Positions 11,647 to 22,110 of a DNA stretch of 64,000 bases are shown piece by piece. Source of the stretch: Porpolomopsis calyptriformis. Its lineage: Eukaryota > Basidiomycota > Agaricomycetes > Agaricales > Hygrophoraceae. The notes under the pieces are model-generated. The model was not told the DNA's origin. It searched no databases and was given only the letters and a program-made list of their open reading frames with translations. Numbering within the stretch: position 1 is the stretch's first letter; every line of letters begins with the position of its first letter. The DNA is taken from the NCBI GenBank assembly GCA_951640195.1, contig OX621168.1, positions 930,001-994,000 of the forward strand, in the 5' to 3' direction. Both the position numbers and the translations under genes were made by a program.

Positions 11647-12945
11647 TTATTTTAAACTGTGACGTTTTTGATACGCGACCATGGCGGACAAGAGTGCTGT
11701 AATGTGGGAGTCTGGAGTGGAGGATGAAATGAAGAGGGGAAGTATGGCTTTGATCCTCCTCCAGTATTCCAAGAAGGATCTGGAGCGCCATCAGCCTTGA
11801 GTGGCTACGATGTCTGGGGGAACACCTGATAATAACAGGTGTGATGCGCCACCTATGCGGAAGCTGTGTCCAGTCATCACTGGTAGTCCACGATCGCTCC
11901 AGATGCCGTTGCAATGTTTGAGAAACCAGTCTCGGGTCATGGGTGACCAGTCTTTGTTTGCAGTGATGTAGGAGAATAAAGGGGCGTGAGGGGGGACATT
12001 GTTGGATACTGATAAATGAAGTCTAAGAGCGGTCAGAGGGTATGAGGGGTCGGAGCGGGAGGTGATGGAGATGTCAGCCCCTTCTTTCTGGGTGGTTTTT
12101 GTCCATGGGACATGTAAGGAGGCAAATTTGATGGTGTTGATCTCTGAGAAAGATATTGGAGTGGAGCGAGTGACGTGTTTTTCAGGGTCTAGGCTGGAGA
12201 GGGCTGGTATGAGAAGTTCTCCCAGTCGACAGCAAGACCAAAAGGCTATGGTTGCGATCACCCATATAGCGATGTCATAGGTGTTGGAAAGGTCCAGGCC
12301 TCGCCTCAGGGCATATAGGTGTTCGATGGTGACTGGAGGTTGTTTCTTGCGACGTGAAGTGTCGGGTGTTAGTTTGCGGATGCCTTTCTTGACTTGTGAG
12401 AGAATTTCTCCTCCGAACCAGGGTGCGCCTTGTATGATGTGCCAGGCATGTAGGCCAGACAGCCATGTGTCGATAGTGGAACTGGAGATTTTGCCTGCAG
12501 CATCTGCTGCAAACAGGGAGAGCAAGTTCTCAGATGCTGGCATATGTAGGACTTCTGCGATGCCGAGTCTGTCGCAGAATTGGGTAAATCTCAGTAGACC
12601 GGCACCATATCCAGATTGCGTGGAGACATCCAATGAAGAGGTTAGGACCTCATGCCTTTTTGCCAGGATTGTTTGTGGGAATATGATAGAGAGCGATAGT
12701 TGGGTGGAGATGGAATGCGGGGAAAACCAGGTACTTAAGCGGTCGCTAGCTAGGACGTGGGGATGGAAGATGGAGGGGGAGATGATATTCTTCTTGCGGG
12801 GTTTGCGAGGTCTGGAATAGTGCGTCTTGGCTGGGAGAGAGATGGGGGATTGGCAATTGGAGAGTTGAGGATCGGGGAACAGAGTGGCCAACTTGGTTAT
12901 TTCATTGCGAATATTAACATTGGCTAGGTACTGAGCAAGTGACAT
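11647..12945 (-). pseudogene. Tyrosine recombinase of DIRS-1 (one in-frame TGA)
   Basis: A phage-integrase-type tyrosine recombinase that would integrate the element's circular cDNA. Going downstream: the first catalytic Arg in C-C-R-L-G-E near 12225; the H-x-x-R box G-H-S-F-R-I-G-G near 11855; and the likely nucleophile Tyr in F-L-E-Y-W-R-R near 11768. The frame is open from ATG 12945 to TAA 11647-11649 (432 sense codons) except for one TGA near 11799, at Q-G-stop-W, where an Arg codon CGA is expected. The nucleophile lies after that stop, so the truncated product would be inactive. It starts 2 nt beyond the RT/RNase H stop, a tight polycistronic layout. Confidence 0.88.
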
Positions 12946-13705
12946 GATTAAGCGTGGAGAAGATACTGCATAGAATATGCGTCAAGAAGGTGGGGAGGGG
13001 GTAAGCGAAGGTGTGCGGGAGGAAGGAGACCCCTGGAGATGGGATCGGCGAGATTGGAAGAGGATTCTACATAGATTAATTGAATGGAGAGATTGCTGAA
13101 GTCTAATGATTTTTCAGTGCGACGTATTACTAAGTTGACTTCAAAATTTCAAGAGCAACCATTATGAAAGGCGCCGATGACACCCATGTTGTCACTGTGA
13201 ATGAGTGTGTGGAGGTTTTCATAGTGTAGCGCAATGAGTGAGCCTACAACGAGTTCGATGGCGATGGCTTCAAGCCAACCTATGTTCCTTTGAGATGAGT
13301 TCCAACCTGGCAGAAGATGCCATGCATCCCAATGATCACCAATGAGGATGCCAATGCCCCAATCGGTGGAAGCATCGACCCATATGCGAAGATCGGTCGG
13401 GGTTGGGGTTGGGGTGAGTGATCTTGAGAAGGACCGGTCATTGAGGGCTTGAGACCACCATTTTAGGTCCATGATGACTGAAGGAGGTGGGTAACAAGGT
13501 GTAAATTCATTGGGAAAGGATGACAACCACGAGAAGAGGTTGGAGAGGTGGGATCAGCCTCGGAGGTGAACGAAGGATAAGTGGGAGAGAGAGCCGCCAA
13601 TTTTTTGGACATCTTTTTTGAGTACTTTGTGAGCTTTGCAGTTTGATAGAAAGGAGTCGAGGTGAGAGAGATGTTTGATGCATTTCTTGTCAGGGATTGA
13701 GACGG

Positions 13706-14315
13706 TGATACGACCCCTCCATCCCCTGAGCACCGTATATTCAACTATACGAATACTAGACGCCTACCAAGTCCTTCGAACATGAACTTGAACCCTCTGA
13801 ATACTCCCGATAGCTCCCGAAACATCCCAAACGACTTCAAGAATCATCGAACGCTCCGAACGCGATCGAAGCTTTCCGAACGCGAATGAAAGTTTGTATA
13901 TCAAAGGGAAGATACTATTCAAAGGCATCAGTTCTCTTCTATTTCTCCCTTTTTCATTCGATTCCTTCATTCCTATTCACTACTTTCCCCTTAGATCATT
14001 AGAGAGGCTCCCCTTTTATCATATACACTCAAAGGGATCCTTGTACTAGAAGATATATATACTGTATGTTGTAGCTAGTGATCCAACAAGTTAGATATTC
14101 GCTTCTCTCTCGCTCTCGAGTCTAGATCCTCTTTAGATCTTCTAAGACATCCTCTTTCGACTTTCCGATCCTTCCGATTCCCCGATTGATCTTGTTCGCG
14201 AACGGTCGAAGACTCCCTTTCCACGATTATCGATCATAGGCTGAGTCGAGACTCTTTATAGTTGTCCTCGCACCTTGTTCTGTGTTCGGTTCTCATACAC
14301 GAAGCAGATGTATCA
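13706..14315 (+). repeat. Solo LTR family C in DIRS-1 (610 bp)
   Basis: TGATACGACC to GATGTATCA, an 8-bp-class inverted end (TGATAC/GTATCA). Flanks ACGG (13702-13705 and 14316-14319) form a 4-bp TSD. Removing the LTR and one ACGG restores the RT frame across the break. A GATATATATACTG TATA-like box near 14053 indicates plus orientation. Other copies: 25392-25991 (-) and a fragment at 40731-40941 (+). Confidence 0.9.
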
Positions 14316-14761
14316 ACGGTCTTGAGCGACAAGTCCCATGAGAACCCGAGATAGGGGAAGGTAGAACCGAAATCTTGCCCTTTCTCTTTATGCCGTGGGA
14401 TGCCAAGGGGCGAGATGAGATGTTTGAGGAGGGGGAGATCATAGTCATATCGGGAGGAGGGGAATTCGGGTGATGAGTAAGGACCAGATGATGAGGGAAG
14501 GCGAAAGATTACGAAGTTGTCGACCCATTTGATGATGGGGTGGATGTTTAGGCTGTGTAGTATGTCGACTGTGGCATCCGCAACTTCTCCTTGGAGGCTG
14601 TGAGCTGATGCTGCACCGAATGGGACATTGTGATCAATGTAAAAATGATTGAGGAAACGGATGATGTTGAATCTTTTATGGTTGGGTTTGATTGGTATGG
14701 TGCGGTAGGCTCCTTCAACATCCATGCATGCCGCCTGGGTATTGGCTGGAGCGGAGCTGAC

Positions 14762-14918
14762 CTGGTGACGAAATTAATCAGAATATGTTGTGGGGTCATA
14801 GTGCTTCAAGCAAGACTGGCTCGCGAAGCGCTATACTAGTGATGTGACAGTGTGTTAGGTGAATGAGAATATTGAAGAGCGGGTGATTGTCTGGAGGTAA
14901 TGGGTGAAATGATCTTAC
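14762..14918 (-). other. Probable spliceosomal intron in DIRS-1 RT (157 bp)
   Basis: On the minus strand the segment starts GTAAGATC and ends CACCAG, with CTGAT as a possible branch site near the end. It contains two in-frame TGA codons. Removing it is in phase: A-K-I joins V-S-S-A-P-A-N-T-Q, giving the same S-S-A-P-x-T-Q block that is continuous in DIRS-2. Confidence 0.7.
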
Positions 14919-15525
14919 GATTTTGGCACAGTCTACGGCTGTGAACCATTTGGTGTGAAAATTGTTCAAATTGATTAGGTCATTTACAGAAGCAGAGGCG
15001 AGACCTTTGAATGAGAGGTTGCGACAGCAATGAAGCTTAGGTGGGAGATCAGGGCCATTGTCAACAACGGCGACTTGAATGGGGGAGGAGCGAAAGTAAC
15101 CGATTTTTGATTCTAATTGTTCGTGGGTAAATGGACCAGTGAAGCGTCCTTTGATGAGTTCATCTGATATGTATTGATTGATGAAATCGGAATAGAGATA
15201 TGCAGAAGGAGGATTGTCGGGAGTGTAGGATTGGAAAATTGGTGGGATGGGTCCCAGTGAGAAGCCATATTTCAGTTTGAAGGGGAGTTCGGGATACAGG
15301 TGCGTGATGTTGGCTTTGGAGAGGTAAAAGAAGAAGGCGTCAGGGCTGTAGGGGGTGTGGATGTGAGAAAAATCATGATCGTTGTTGAATGGATGATGTT
15401 CGATTTGCAGGTTGTCAAGATAGATCTTCCGATCGGAAGGGAGGAATGAAGTATTGAAGTGGAGTGAATCGATGAGACGAGATGCATCAGATGAGATAGA
15501 ATAAATAATTGATGATGCTGATAAG

Positions 15526-16728
15526 TTAGATGCATCTGCGAGAGGAGGCGCCGTGATTGTCAGTGCCACAGAAGGAGCATATGTGGAGATCTGAGTGTTG
15601 ACGATCGCATTTTTTAGTGGTGTTGAAGAAGAAGCAGATGGTGGATCCTCCATTCTGTTTGACAAGTTTGCCGTCGGAACATTTCGCAAACGTTTGTTTT
15701 CCATTCGGCGATGTCGTTTCTTCACATTTTGAGAGTTTGTGGTCGCGCTGACAGATGACACAGAGGGGGGGTTCAGGACGAAAGGGGCAGGAGGATTTTG
15801 ATTCATTTGATTCATTGGTGGGGCGAGATTTTTTGCAAGAATAAGGTTGAAAACGATTGTGATGATTGGAAAAGGGACGATCATACGATGAATGACATTG
15901 ATCAAGATGATCAGTAGATACGTCAACTTTGAATTGATTGAATTGAGCGAAGTATTGATCTTTGTCGAAGGCATGATGAGAGGTGAAGAAGCGATTGCGC
16001 TGATCAATGTCAAAGCGAAGAATGGCCGCATAATGGCAGCGAAAGTCTGGTTGATGAGAGAGAAATCGATAATGATCGTTCCATCTGTCTTGACATTGTT
16101 TGTCAGAAATCTTCAACATGAAGAAGGAGAATCGGTTCCAGGCTTTGTGCCAATCGCAGGGATCCATCTCTTCTTCTTTGGGGAATTGAGTCGTGTCGAG
16201 GATATGTTGTTTGATCTGAGATTCATGATGAAAGAAGGTGATTATTTTTAGGGAGGAGTCTTCGGAGAAAAGCTTGAGTGTCGAAGAGTGGGTAAACAAT
16301 GTGAGGGGGATGTGACAACTATTGCGGGCCATGTCAATTAAGGATGGATGAATGTCATAGTCATGTTGCCAGTCATATGATTTTAATTTGGAAGTAGAGA
16401 ATATGAGAGAAGAATCAGAAATGTCATGAAGATCATTAGAAGGAGAGGTAGAGTCGTCCTTTTGAGAGATTAATAATTTTTCTAAATTACCTTTCGAAGT
16501 GGGGGACAGAGTAGTCCAAGCGGCAGCTATCATTTGCATCGTGACTTTGGGAGTGGATGGACGAGGAGGGTCGGATTGTTGATTGAGAGGTATATTGATG
16601 TTTTTGGAAGGGAGAGGTGAGGAGCGAGAGGTTTCATCAGAAGGAGGTTCGATGATGGATGAATCGAGGGAAGAGGTGAGATTGGAGCTAGATGATACAT
16701 TGGATCCAGAGGGAGCACAAGCGGTCAT
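15526..16728 (-). CDS. DIRS-1 ORF1 (gag-like, Cys/His-rich end)
   Basis: An intact frame of 400 codons from ATG 16728. The first ~110 residues are Ser/Pro-rich and probably disordered. The middle is mixed helical with D-W-H-K-A-W near 16155 and P-D-F-R-C-H-Y near 16045, aligning with DIRS-2 ORF1. The end has three Cys/His clusters: C-V-I-C-x3-H-x4-C near 15750, a C-x7-C-x5-H type cluster near 15625 (consistent with CCCH) and C-S-F-C-x4-H-x6-C near 15560. Likely a nucleic-acid-binding structural protein in the gag role. It overlaps the RT frame. The only fully open DIRS gene in the window. Confidence 0.75.
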   Translation of the reverse strand: MTACAPSGSNVSSSSNLTSSLDSSIIEPPSDETSRSSPLPSKNINIPLNQQSDPPRPSTPKVTMQMIAAAWTTLSPTSKGNLEKLLISQKDDSTSPSNDLHDISDSSLIFSTSKLKSYDWQHDYDIHPSLIDMARNSCHIPLTLFTHSSTLKLFSEDSSLKIITFFHHESQIKQHILDTTQFPKEEEMDPCDWHKAWNRFSFFMLKISDKQCQDRWNDHYRFLSHQPDFRCHYAAILRFDIDQRNRFFTSHHAFDKDQYFAQFNQFKVDVSTDHLDQCHSSYDRPFSNHHNRFQPYSCKKSRPTNESNESKSSCPFRPEPPLCVICQRDHKLSKCEETTSPNGKQTFAKCSDGKLVKQNGGSTICFFFNTTKKCDRQHSDLHICSFCGTDNHGASSRRCI

Positions 16729-16739
16729 TTATAAAATTA

Positions 16740-16971
16740 TTGCGATGAAGTAATGGAGGAGAAAGGAGAAAGAATGCGATGAATGTTGAATCGACACATT
16801 AAGATTCATTAATAAACTATACAGTTTATAGAAGCAATTTTTGCAGGTTGTTTACAAAGCCTGGGTTCTACTTCTTACTCGTAAATTCATTCGAAGTGGA
16901 ACTGCCAGGTTGCTTTGATATAAATCACAGAGAGCCCAGCTAATAAGCTAGGGGTGACAATGTTAAAGATC
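16740..16971. other. DIRS-1 5' flank / spacer
   Basis: AT-rich sequence between DIRS-1 ORF1 and the old family-B LTR. It probably holds the DIRS-1 promoter or terminal repeat, but I could not match it to a repeat on the other side of the element. Confidence 0.3.
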
Positions 16972-17306
16972 TGTTACAATGCATCCCAATTTTTGTTTTT
17001 ATCTTATTGCAACCTTTCTAATCTTATCTTATCCCTCCACCACCTTCCTTTATTGTTCATTGATTAGAGGGGATATCACCATTGGTCAGTAATGACACCA
17101 TCTGCAGTTGCACAGAAGCTGAGTCAGCTGTTCCATGGAATGCAGTTGAGTCATAGGATTCAAACTCAGATTAGATAAGTAGTATAGTCAGAGTTTGTAG
17201 CCTTAGTTTCGATCTCAACAAAGACACCCCCCTTAGCCTTTGGCTGAGATCTTGGTTCTTTCCATTGAGCACTCTAAGCTGACTGGGAGACCCCTGTGCC
17301 TTAACA
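16972..17306 (+). repeat. 5' LTR of B-old (family B, 335 bp)
   Basis: TGTTACAATG to GCCTTAACA, followed by the family leader GAAGATTGAAACTC. It is the reverse complement of the LTR at 17357-17720, diverged and slightly shorter. It belongs to the older plus-strand copy whose gag continues at 25052-25391. Confidence 0.88.
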
Positions 17307-17356
17307 GAAGATTGAAACTCAACCTCCCCCTCTGCTTTTCTCTGCAACAGTCCCTG

Positions 17357-17720
17357 TGTTAAGGCGCAGTGATCTCCCAGTTGGCTTAGAGGTGCTCAAT
17401 GGAAAGAACAGAGACTCCAACCAAAGGTTAGAGCGGGGTGTCTTTGTTGAGATCGAAACTAAGGGTACAAACTCTGACTACGCTACTTATCTACTCTGAG
17501 TTTGAATCCTACGACTCAACAGCGATCCATGGAACAGCTGACTCAGCTGCTACGCATTGCTGCACAACTGCGGATGGTGTCATTGCCGACCAATGGCAGA
17601 AGTCTCTCGTGTGTGACAGTCACAGTCACGGGTCACAAATGACAAGAGGAAATGACAAGGAAGGGAAATGAGGTAAGGAAGGTTGTGATAAGATAAAGAA
17701 GAAAGGGACATATTGTAACA
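17357..17720 (-). repeat. 3' LTR of B-young (364 bp)
   Basis: Plus strand runs TGTTAAGGCG to ATTGTAACA. Paired with 24586-24949. Contains TGACTCA-type sites (CTGACTCAG near 17538). The homologous CG of ATCGTAACA is TG here and CA in the partner LTR. Confidence 0.92.
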
Positions 17721-17731
17721 TCACTCTCCTC

Positions 17732-18164
17732 TCAGAATCGCGTCTGCACAAGCTTAACGCAAGTGTTGGAGATGTCTTGAACAATCTCACAGAAGCCAGC
17801 AGGGGGCGTAACAGGGGATAACAGGGAGGTAGTGACCGTATCATCGTTGGATGTCCAAGGCCGAAAGAGGGAGCGTGAGTTGGTATGTATGGAGTACTTG
17901 GCCGTGATTGTCCAATCACATAATGAGAGTGACCACATTGACTGGGCCTTCTTCATAGATCCAAACTCGGCATACATGGGAGGGGAGGTGTGGAAGAAGA
18001 ACGGAGGTGTCGAAGTCAAAATCCAGAACACGATTGACTTTGATAGGTGTGAGCGGGATGACGATGTCAATGTTGTCTGACTTCATAGGCGGTTTGTAAC
18101 CTTTGCCGTATGAATCAGTGACCGGATCATAAAGATGATCATTGATGCCAAAGAAGTCATCCAT
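17732..18164 (-). pseudogene. 3' accessory ORF of family B
   Basis: A sense-strand frame after the pol stop (18180) and before the 3' LTR. From ATG 18164 it reads 82 codons to a TGA at 17916, after a hydrophobic V-T-L-I-M end. The frame then continues ~25 more codons, a possible TGA readthrough or decayed Arg/Trp codon. It contains D-P-V-T-D-S-Y near 18125 and a beta-rich looking middle. No known domain. It does not resemble the family A or D accessory ORFs, but occupies the same slot. Confidence 0.45.
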
Positions 18165-18179
18165 ATGAATGACATGGAT

Positions 18180-21100
18180 CTAAAGCCTTGGAGCTGGTTG
18201 TTTCAGGTTCAGAGCGTGGAACTCATTGACCAACTCTTGGGTGTGTGCAACATCAGATGTAGACTGCCAAGTGTTTTCCTCATTGGTGTAACCTTCCCAG
18301 TGCACCAAGTATTGAAGCTGCTTTCAGTGGATTTGGGAATCCAAGATTTTCTTGATGACATATTCAGTTTCGCCATCCAACTGGAGAGGAGGGGGAGGAA
18401 GGGGAGCTTTTTGATTGGGAAAGGAAGAATGACGGTAGGGGGACAGGTAAGATTCGTTGAAGACTGGGTGTAAGCCCATCCATTCATGGGGGAGTTCAAG
18501 TTGGTAAGCCAAACGACCAATTTTCTCGATGACCTTGAAGGGTCCAAAACGTTTATTGTTGAGTTTCTTCATCTCGCAATTGGTCTTAATGTTTGTGGCA
18601 GCAAGCCAGACTTTGTCTCTGGGGGAGTACTCATGAGCAGGTCAGGATCGTTTGTCGTGGCTAGTCTTCATCTTCTCATTGGCTTGTCCAAGGGCAGATT
18701 CAGTCTCTTGATGGACATGTTTCATTCGTTCTGCGAATTGGGTAGCAGACTTGTTTTGGACTTCTCTTTGGGTGTCATTTCCCGACTAGGGATGTTGGCC
18801 ATAATTGATGTAGAAAGGGGTTTGGGTGGTGGTAGCATGGACAGAGTTGTTGTATGAGAACTCAGCCAGCGCCAACCATTCCTTCCAATTGTCCTGACAG
18901 TGATTGATGAAGACTCGTAAATATTGTTCAAGTGTTTGGTTCATCCATTTGGATTGGCCATCAGTTTGTGGGTGGTAGGTGGTGGAAACATTTTGGGTAG
19001 TGCCTAAGAGGCAGAAGAGATCAGTCATGTACTTGGATACAAATCGTGGATCGCGATTGTGAATGATTCATCGCGGGACTCCGTGATCTCGAATGATGCA
19101 ATCCTGAATGATCTTGGCGAAGCCTTTGGAATTGAGTTCGATGTGGGTGGGCTTGAACTTGACTGCCTTTGAGAATGTGTCGACGATGGTCAGGACGGCG
19201 TTGTAGCCCTGACATTCGGGGATTGGTCCTATGAGGTTAATGGTGATCATGTCCCAAGGGTGAGCTGGGGGATCGAAAGGATGGAGTGGAGTCTTTGCAG
19301 GCAGATGAGATGCCTTAGTGCATTGACAAGTCTCACAGCCAGAGATATATTGTTTCACATCTCGATGGATCATGGGCCACCAGTAATCACGACAGAGGGT
19401 TTCAGTTGTCTTGAAGGGGCTGTAATGTCCTGATAGAGGGCCGTCGTGATACTGAGAGATGATTTCTCCATGAAGGGGCTTGTCGGCGGAGACGTAAATC
19501 TGATCATTGAATGCAAGGATACCATCGTCTTGGGTCTTCCAGTTGTTTTCTTGTTTTCTTCAAGAGAGTGTAATGGATTCCTCTCTATTCCAGTAGGAAT
19601 CCTTGATGCGTGAGTGAAAGTGGTCAGGTTCAACATCAAGTTGAACCGGTCAGAGGTCTATGACAGGGTGAGAATCAATGGAAAAAAGAGAGTCAGGTAA
19701 GAGAATCGTGTCATCATTGTCATCCACCCCCCTTTCAAATCCTAGTCGTCTCAACAGGATGTCAGCCTTCGAGTTGGCCTTACCAGCAACATAATGAAGG
19801 GTGAAATGAAAGTCTTGCAACTCCGTGAGCCAGCGGGCTTGATGCCTATTGAGCTTCTGCGGCTTCTTGAAGTATTGGAGGTTGGCATGATCGGTCCAAA
19901 CCTCAAAGACTTGTTTAGCAGACAACAAATGCTTATGAAACTCTTGTAGGGCGGTCATAATTGCGAGGAGCTCGCGATCATAAATCTGATAATTTCATTC
20001 CACAGGACTAAATAATTTCAAGAGGAATCCGATGGGCTTCCAGATATTTTCTTGTTTTTGTGAGAGTATAGCACCCAGAGCGTATTCAGAGGCATCAGTC
20101 TCGATATGGAGTAAGTCATGATCGTTAGTGATGGAGAGAACGGGAGCAGAAGTAATGATAGTCTTGAGGATGTCAAAGGCATCCTGGCATTGATTAGTCC
20201 ATTCGAAAGGAGTGTTTCCAGTCAAGATATTGAGGAGGCGTGCGATACCAGCGAAGTGATGAATGAAGCGACAGTAGAAATTGCAGAAACCGAGGAAAGA
20301 CTGAACGTCGCACTTGCAAGTTGGGGTCAGCCAATTGGTGATGCCTTGGACCTTGATCGGATCCATCTTGACTTGGCCTTCAGAGACAACAACTCCAAGA
20401 TATTCCACTTGTTTCTGATCGAATTCGCATTTATCAGGTTTGAGGTAAAGTTTGTGTTTACAAAGTAGGGACATGACTTCATGAACATGCCGATGATGTG
20501 TCTCAAGATCCTTGTTGAAGATCAGTATGTCATTGATGTAGATCAGTATGTGACCTTGGTGGATCTGAACATGGAAAATGTCGTTCATCATTGTCTGAAA
20601 GGTTGCAGGCAAGTTTGTGAGTCCAAAAAACATAACCAAGGGTTCAAACAAGCCACGGTTGGTTCTGAACGCAGCTTTGTGTTTGTCGCCCTCCTTGATG
20701 TGAACATTGTTGTAGCCCCAGCGGATGTCCAATTTAGTGAAATAGCAGGCATTCTGCAGAGCGTTGATGAGTTTGGTGATCAAAGGAAGAGGGTAACAGT
20801 TCTTGATGGTCATGTCATTCAGTTTTCGGTAGTCTTGGATCAGGCGTAATCGACCGTCTTTCTTCTTGATGAAGAAGAAGGGGGAAGCGATAGGAGAGAT
20901 GGAAGGGCAGATCTGTCCAGTACGGAGGTTTTCTTCAAGGAATTCATCAAGTTGCAAACATTCATCCACACTGAGGGGATAGATCTTGCAATCGAGTTTC
21001 TCTTCAGTTCTGGGGAGTAATTCAATCACGTGATCCCAAGGACGAGGTGGTGGTAGTTTGTCAAAGTCTTTCTTGGTGAAGACGTCCTAGAACTTGTGAA

Positions 21101-22110
21101 GATAATTGGGGACGATATCCTTCCAATTGCAGTCCTTCTTCTGGGTTTCGGCAGCTTTGATCACAAGTTCCTGCGACTTGGTGGTCATCAACCGAATCTG
21201 GATGGCAGGAGCAAGATCGACCATAAGGAGATGATTGTCATCTTCCAGAGTGAGGTTGTTGATGTCGAAGGAGTCGACAGAAGGGTGACAGTCTGGGGGG
21301 CATCGATCGAAGTCGAGAGTGCCGGCCTTCCAGTCCACAGAGGGATTATGAGTCTTGAGCCAGTCATGTCCAAGGAAAATTTGTCCTTTGCCAAGATTGG
21401 TGATGCTGAAATTGATCCTTTCCACATGGGTTCTGACTTGTAACTCGAGGGTAACCATTTCCATGATGGGGCCTTTGGTATTGGGTTGACCATCAGCGTT
21501 GTGCACCAGAATGGGTCAAGCGAGAGAAGTTGTGTGGAGATCATGATTGCGGACATACTTGACATCGATGCAGGAGCCTTCGCATGCGCTGTCAATGAGA
21601 GTGGTAGCAGTATGCTCTACACAGTTGTCCAAGGTGATGAGGTGGGCCTTGAGGACAAGTTGGTTTCCTTTGGAACCACAAATGAAGACGTGAGGTTGCT
21701 TGAGTTCATTCAAGGCTCAAATGGCATTCTCCAGGGTGAGGGCGGTGATTTCATGGATGGTAGACTGTACCATCTCGCATGAGCATGCTGGATGTGACCA
21801 GTGCTGAAGGATGGAGATTGCTGAATTAGCATTGCCCTTAATAGCATTAACGATGTCTAAAGGTGTCGAAAGAGAGTTGATGTCGATCGAATCAACAGGG
21901 GGAGACAATGATTCAGGAATGAGGGTTTCGGGGTGTTCGGTATGTTCATTTAGCAGATCAGTCTTCAGAGTTTGTGAAGAAATGACGGGGGTATTGGATT
22001 CGGGTATGGTATATGCTGTACATGCCGTTGTGGTAGATAAAGGGGAAACGTCCAATACTAAAGTGTTCTACCAAAGCAAACAACTACCAGTCGAGTGAAG
22101 GGAATGCATC
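18180..22110 (-). pseudogene. pol of B-young (PR-RT-RH-IN-chromodomain)
   Basis: A single frame throughout, with about seven TGA and two TAG stops. Protease-like region about 21090-21710 (T-L-I-D-S-A-C near 21595, where D-S-G is usual). RT about 20100-21000 with Q-D-Y-R-K-L-N near 20850 and catalytic Y-I-N-D near 20535, where Y-I-D-D is expected. RNase H about 19650-20110 with E-T-D-A-S near 20095. Integrase: HHCC finger with C-E-T-C near 19330; core Asp near 19240 and 19170 region, and the T-Y-H-P-Q-T-D-G-Q block near 18970. A chromodomain (H-W-E-G-Y, T-W) lies near 18270 and the stop TAG is at 18180-18182. Lost catalytic Asp plus stops make it non-functional. Confidence 0.9.

Larger units (their letters stand above)
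12948..15580 (-). pseudogene. DIRS-1 reverse transcriptase/RNase H (interrupted)
   Basis: The RT exon upstream of the intron contains L-K-Y-G-F-S-L-G-P near 15260. After the intron comes D-V-E-G-A-Y-R near 14715, then the catalytic box W-V-D-N-F near 14520 (V-D replacing the usual x-D-D) and Y-L-G-F-S-W near 14350. Solo LTR C (13706-14315) splits the frame here. It resumes at 13705 with a P-D-K-K block and continues to RNase H: W-V-D-A-S near 13385, an E-A-I-A block near 13265, S-D-N near 13190 and A-D-P-I-S-R-G near 13045. Two TGA codons occur, near 13559 and 13153, both where Arg is expected. The start is uncertain; the frame overlaps ORF1. Ends at TAA 12948-12950. Confidence 0.85.

Noticed and set aside
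16972..17720. A single foldback/MITE element with ~350-bp inverted ends
   Set aside because: The right arm pairs as a direct LTR with 24586-24949 and has its own TSD; the left arm belongs to the older copy interrupted by it.
18209..18547. Frame +1 ORF over the family-B chromodomain
   Set aside because: The pol frame with the chromodomain signature covers the same bases.
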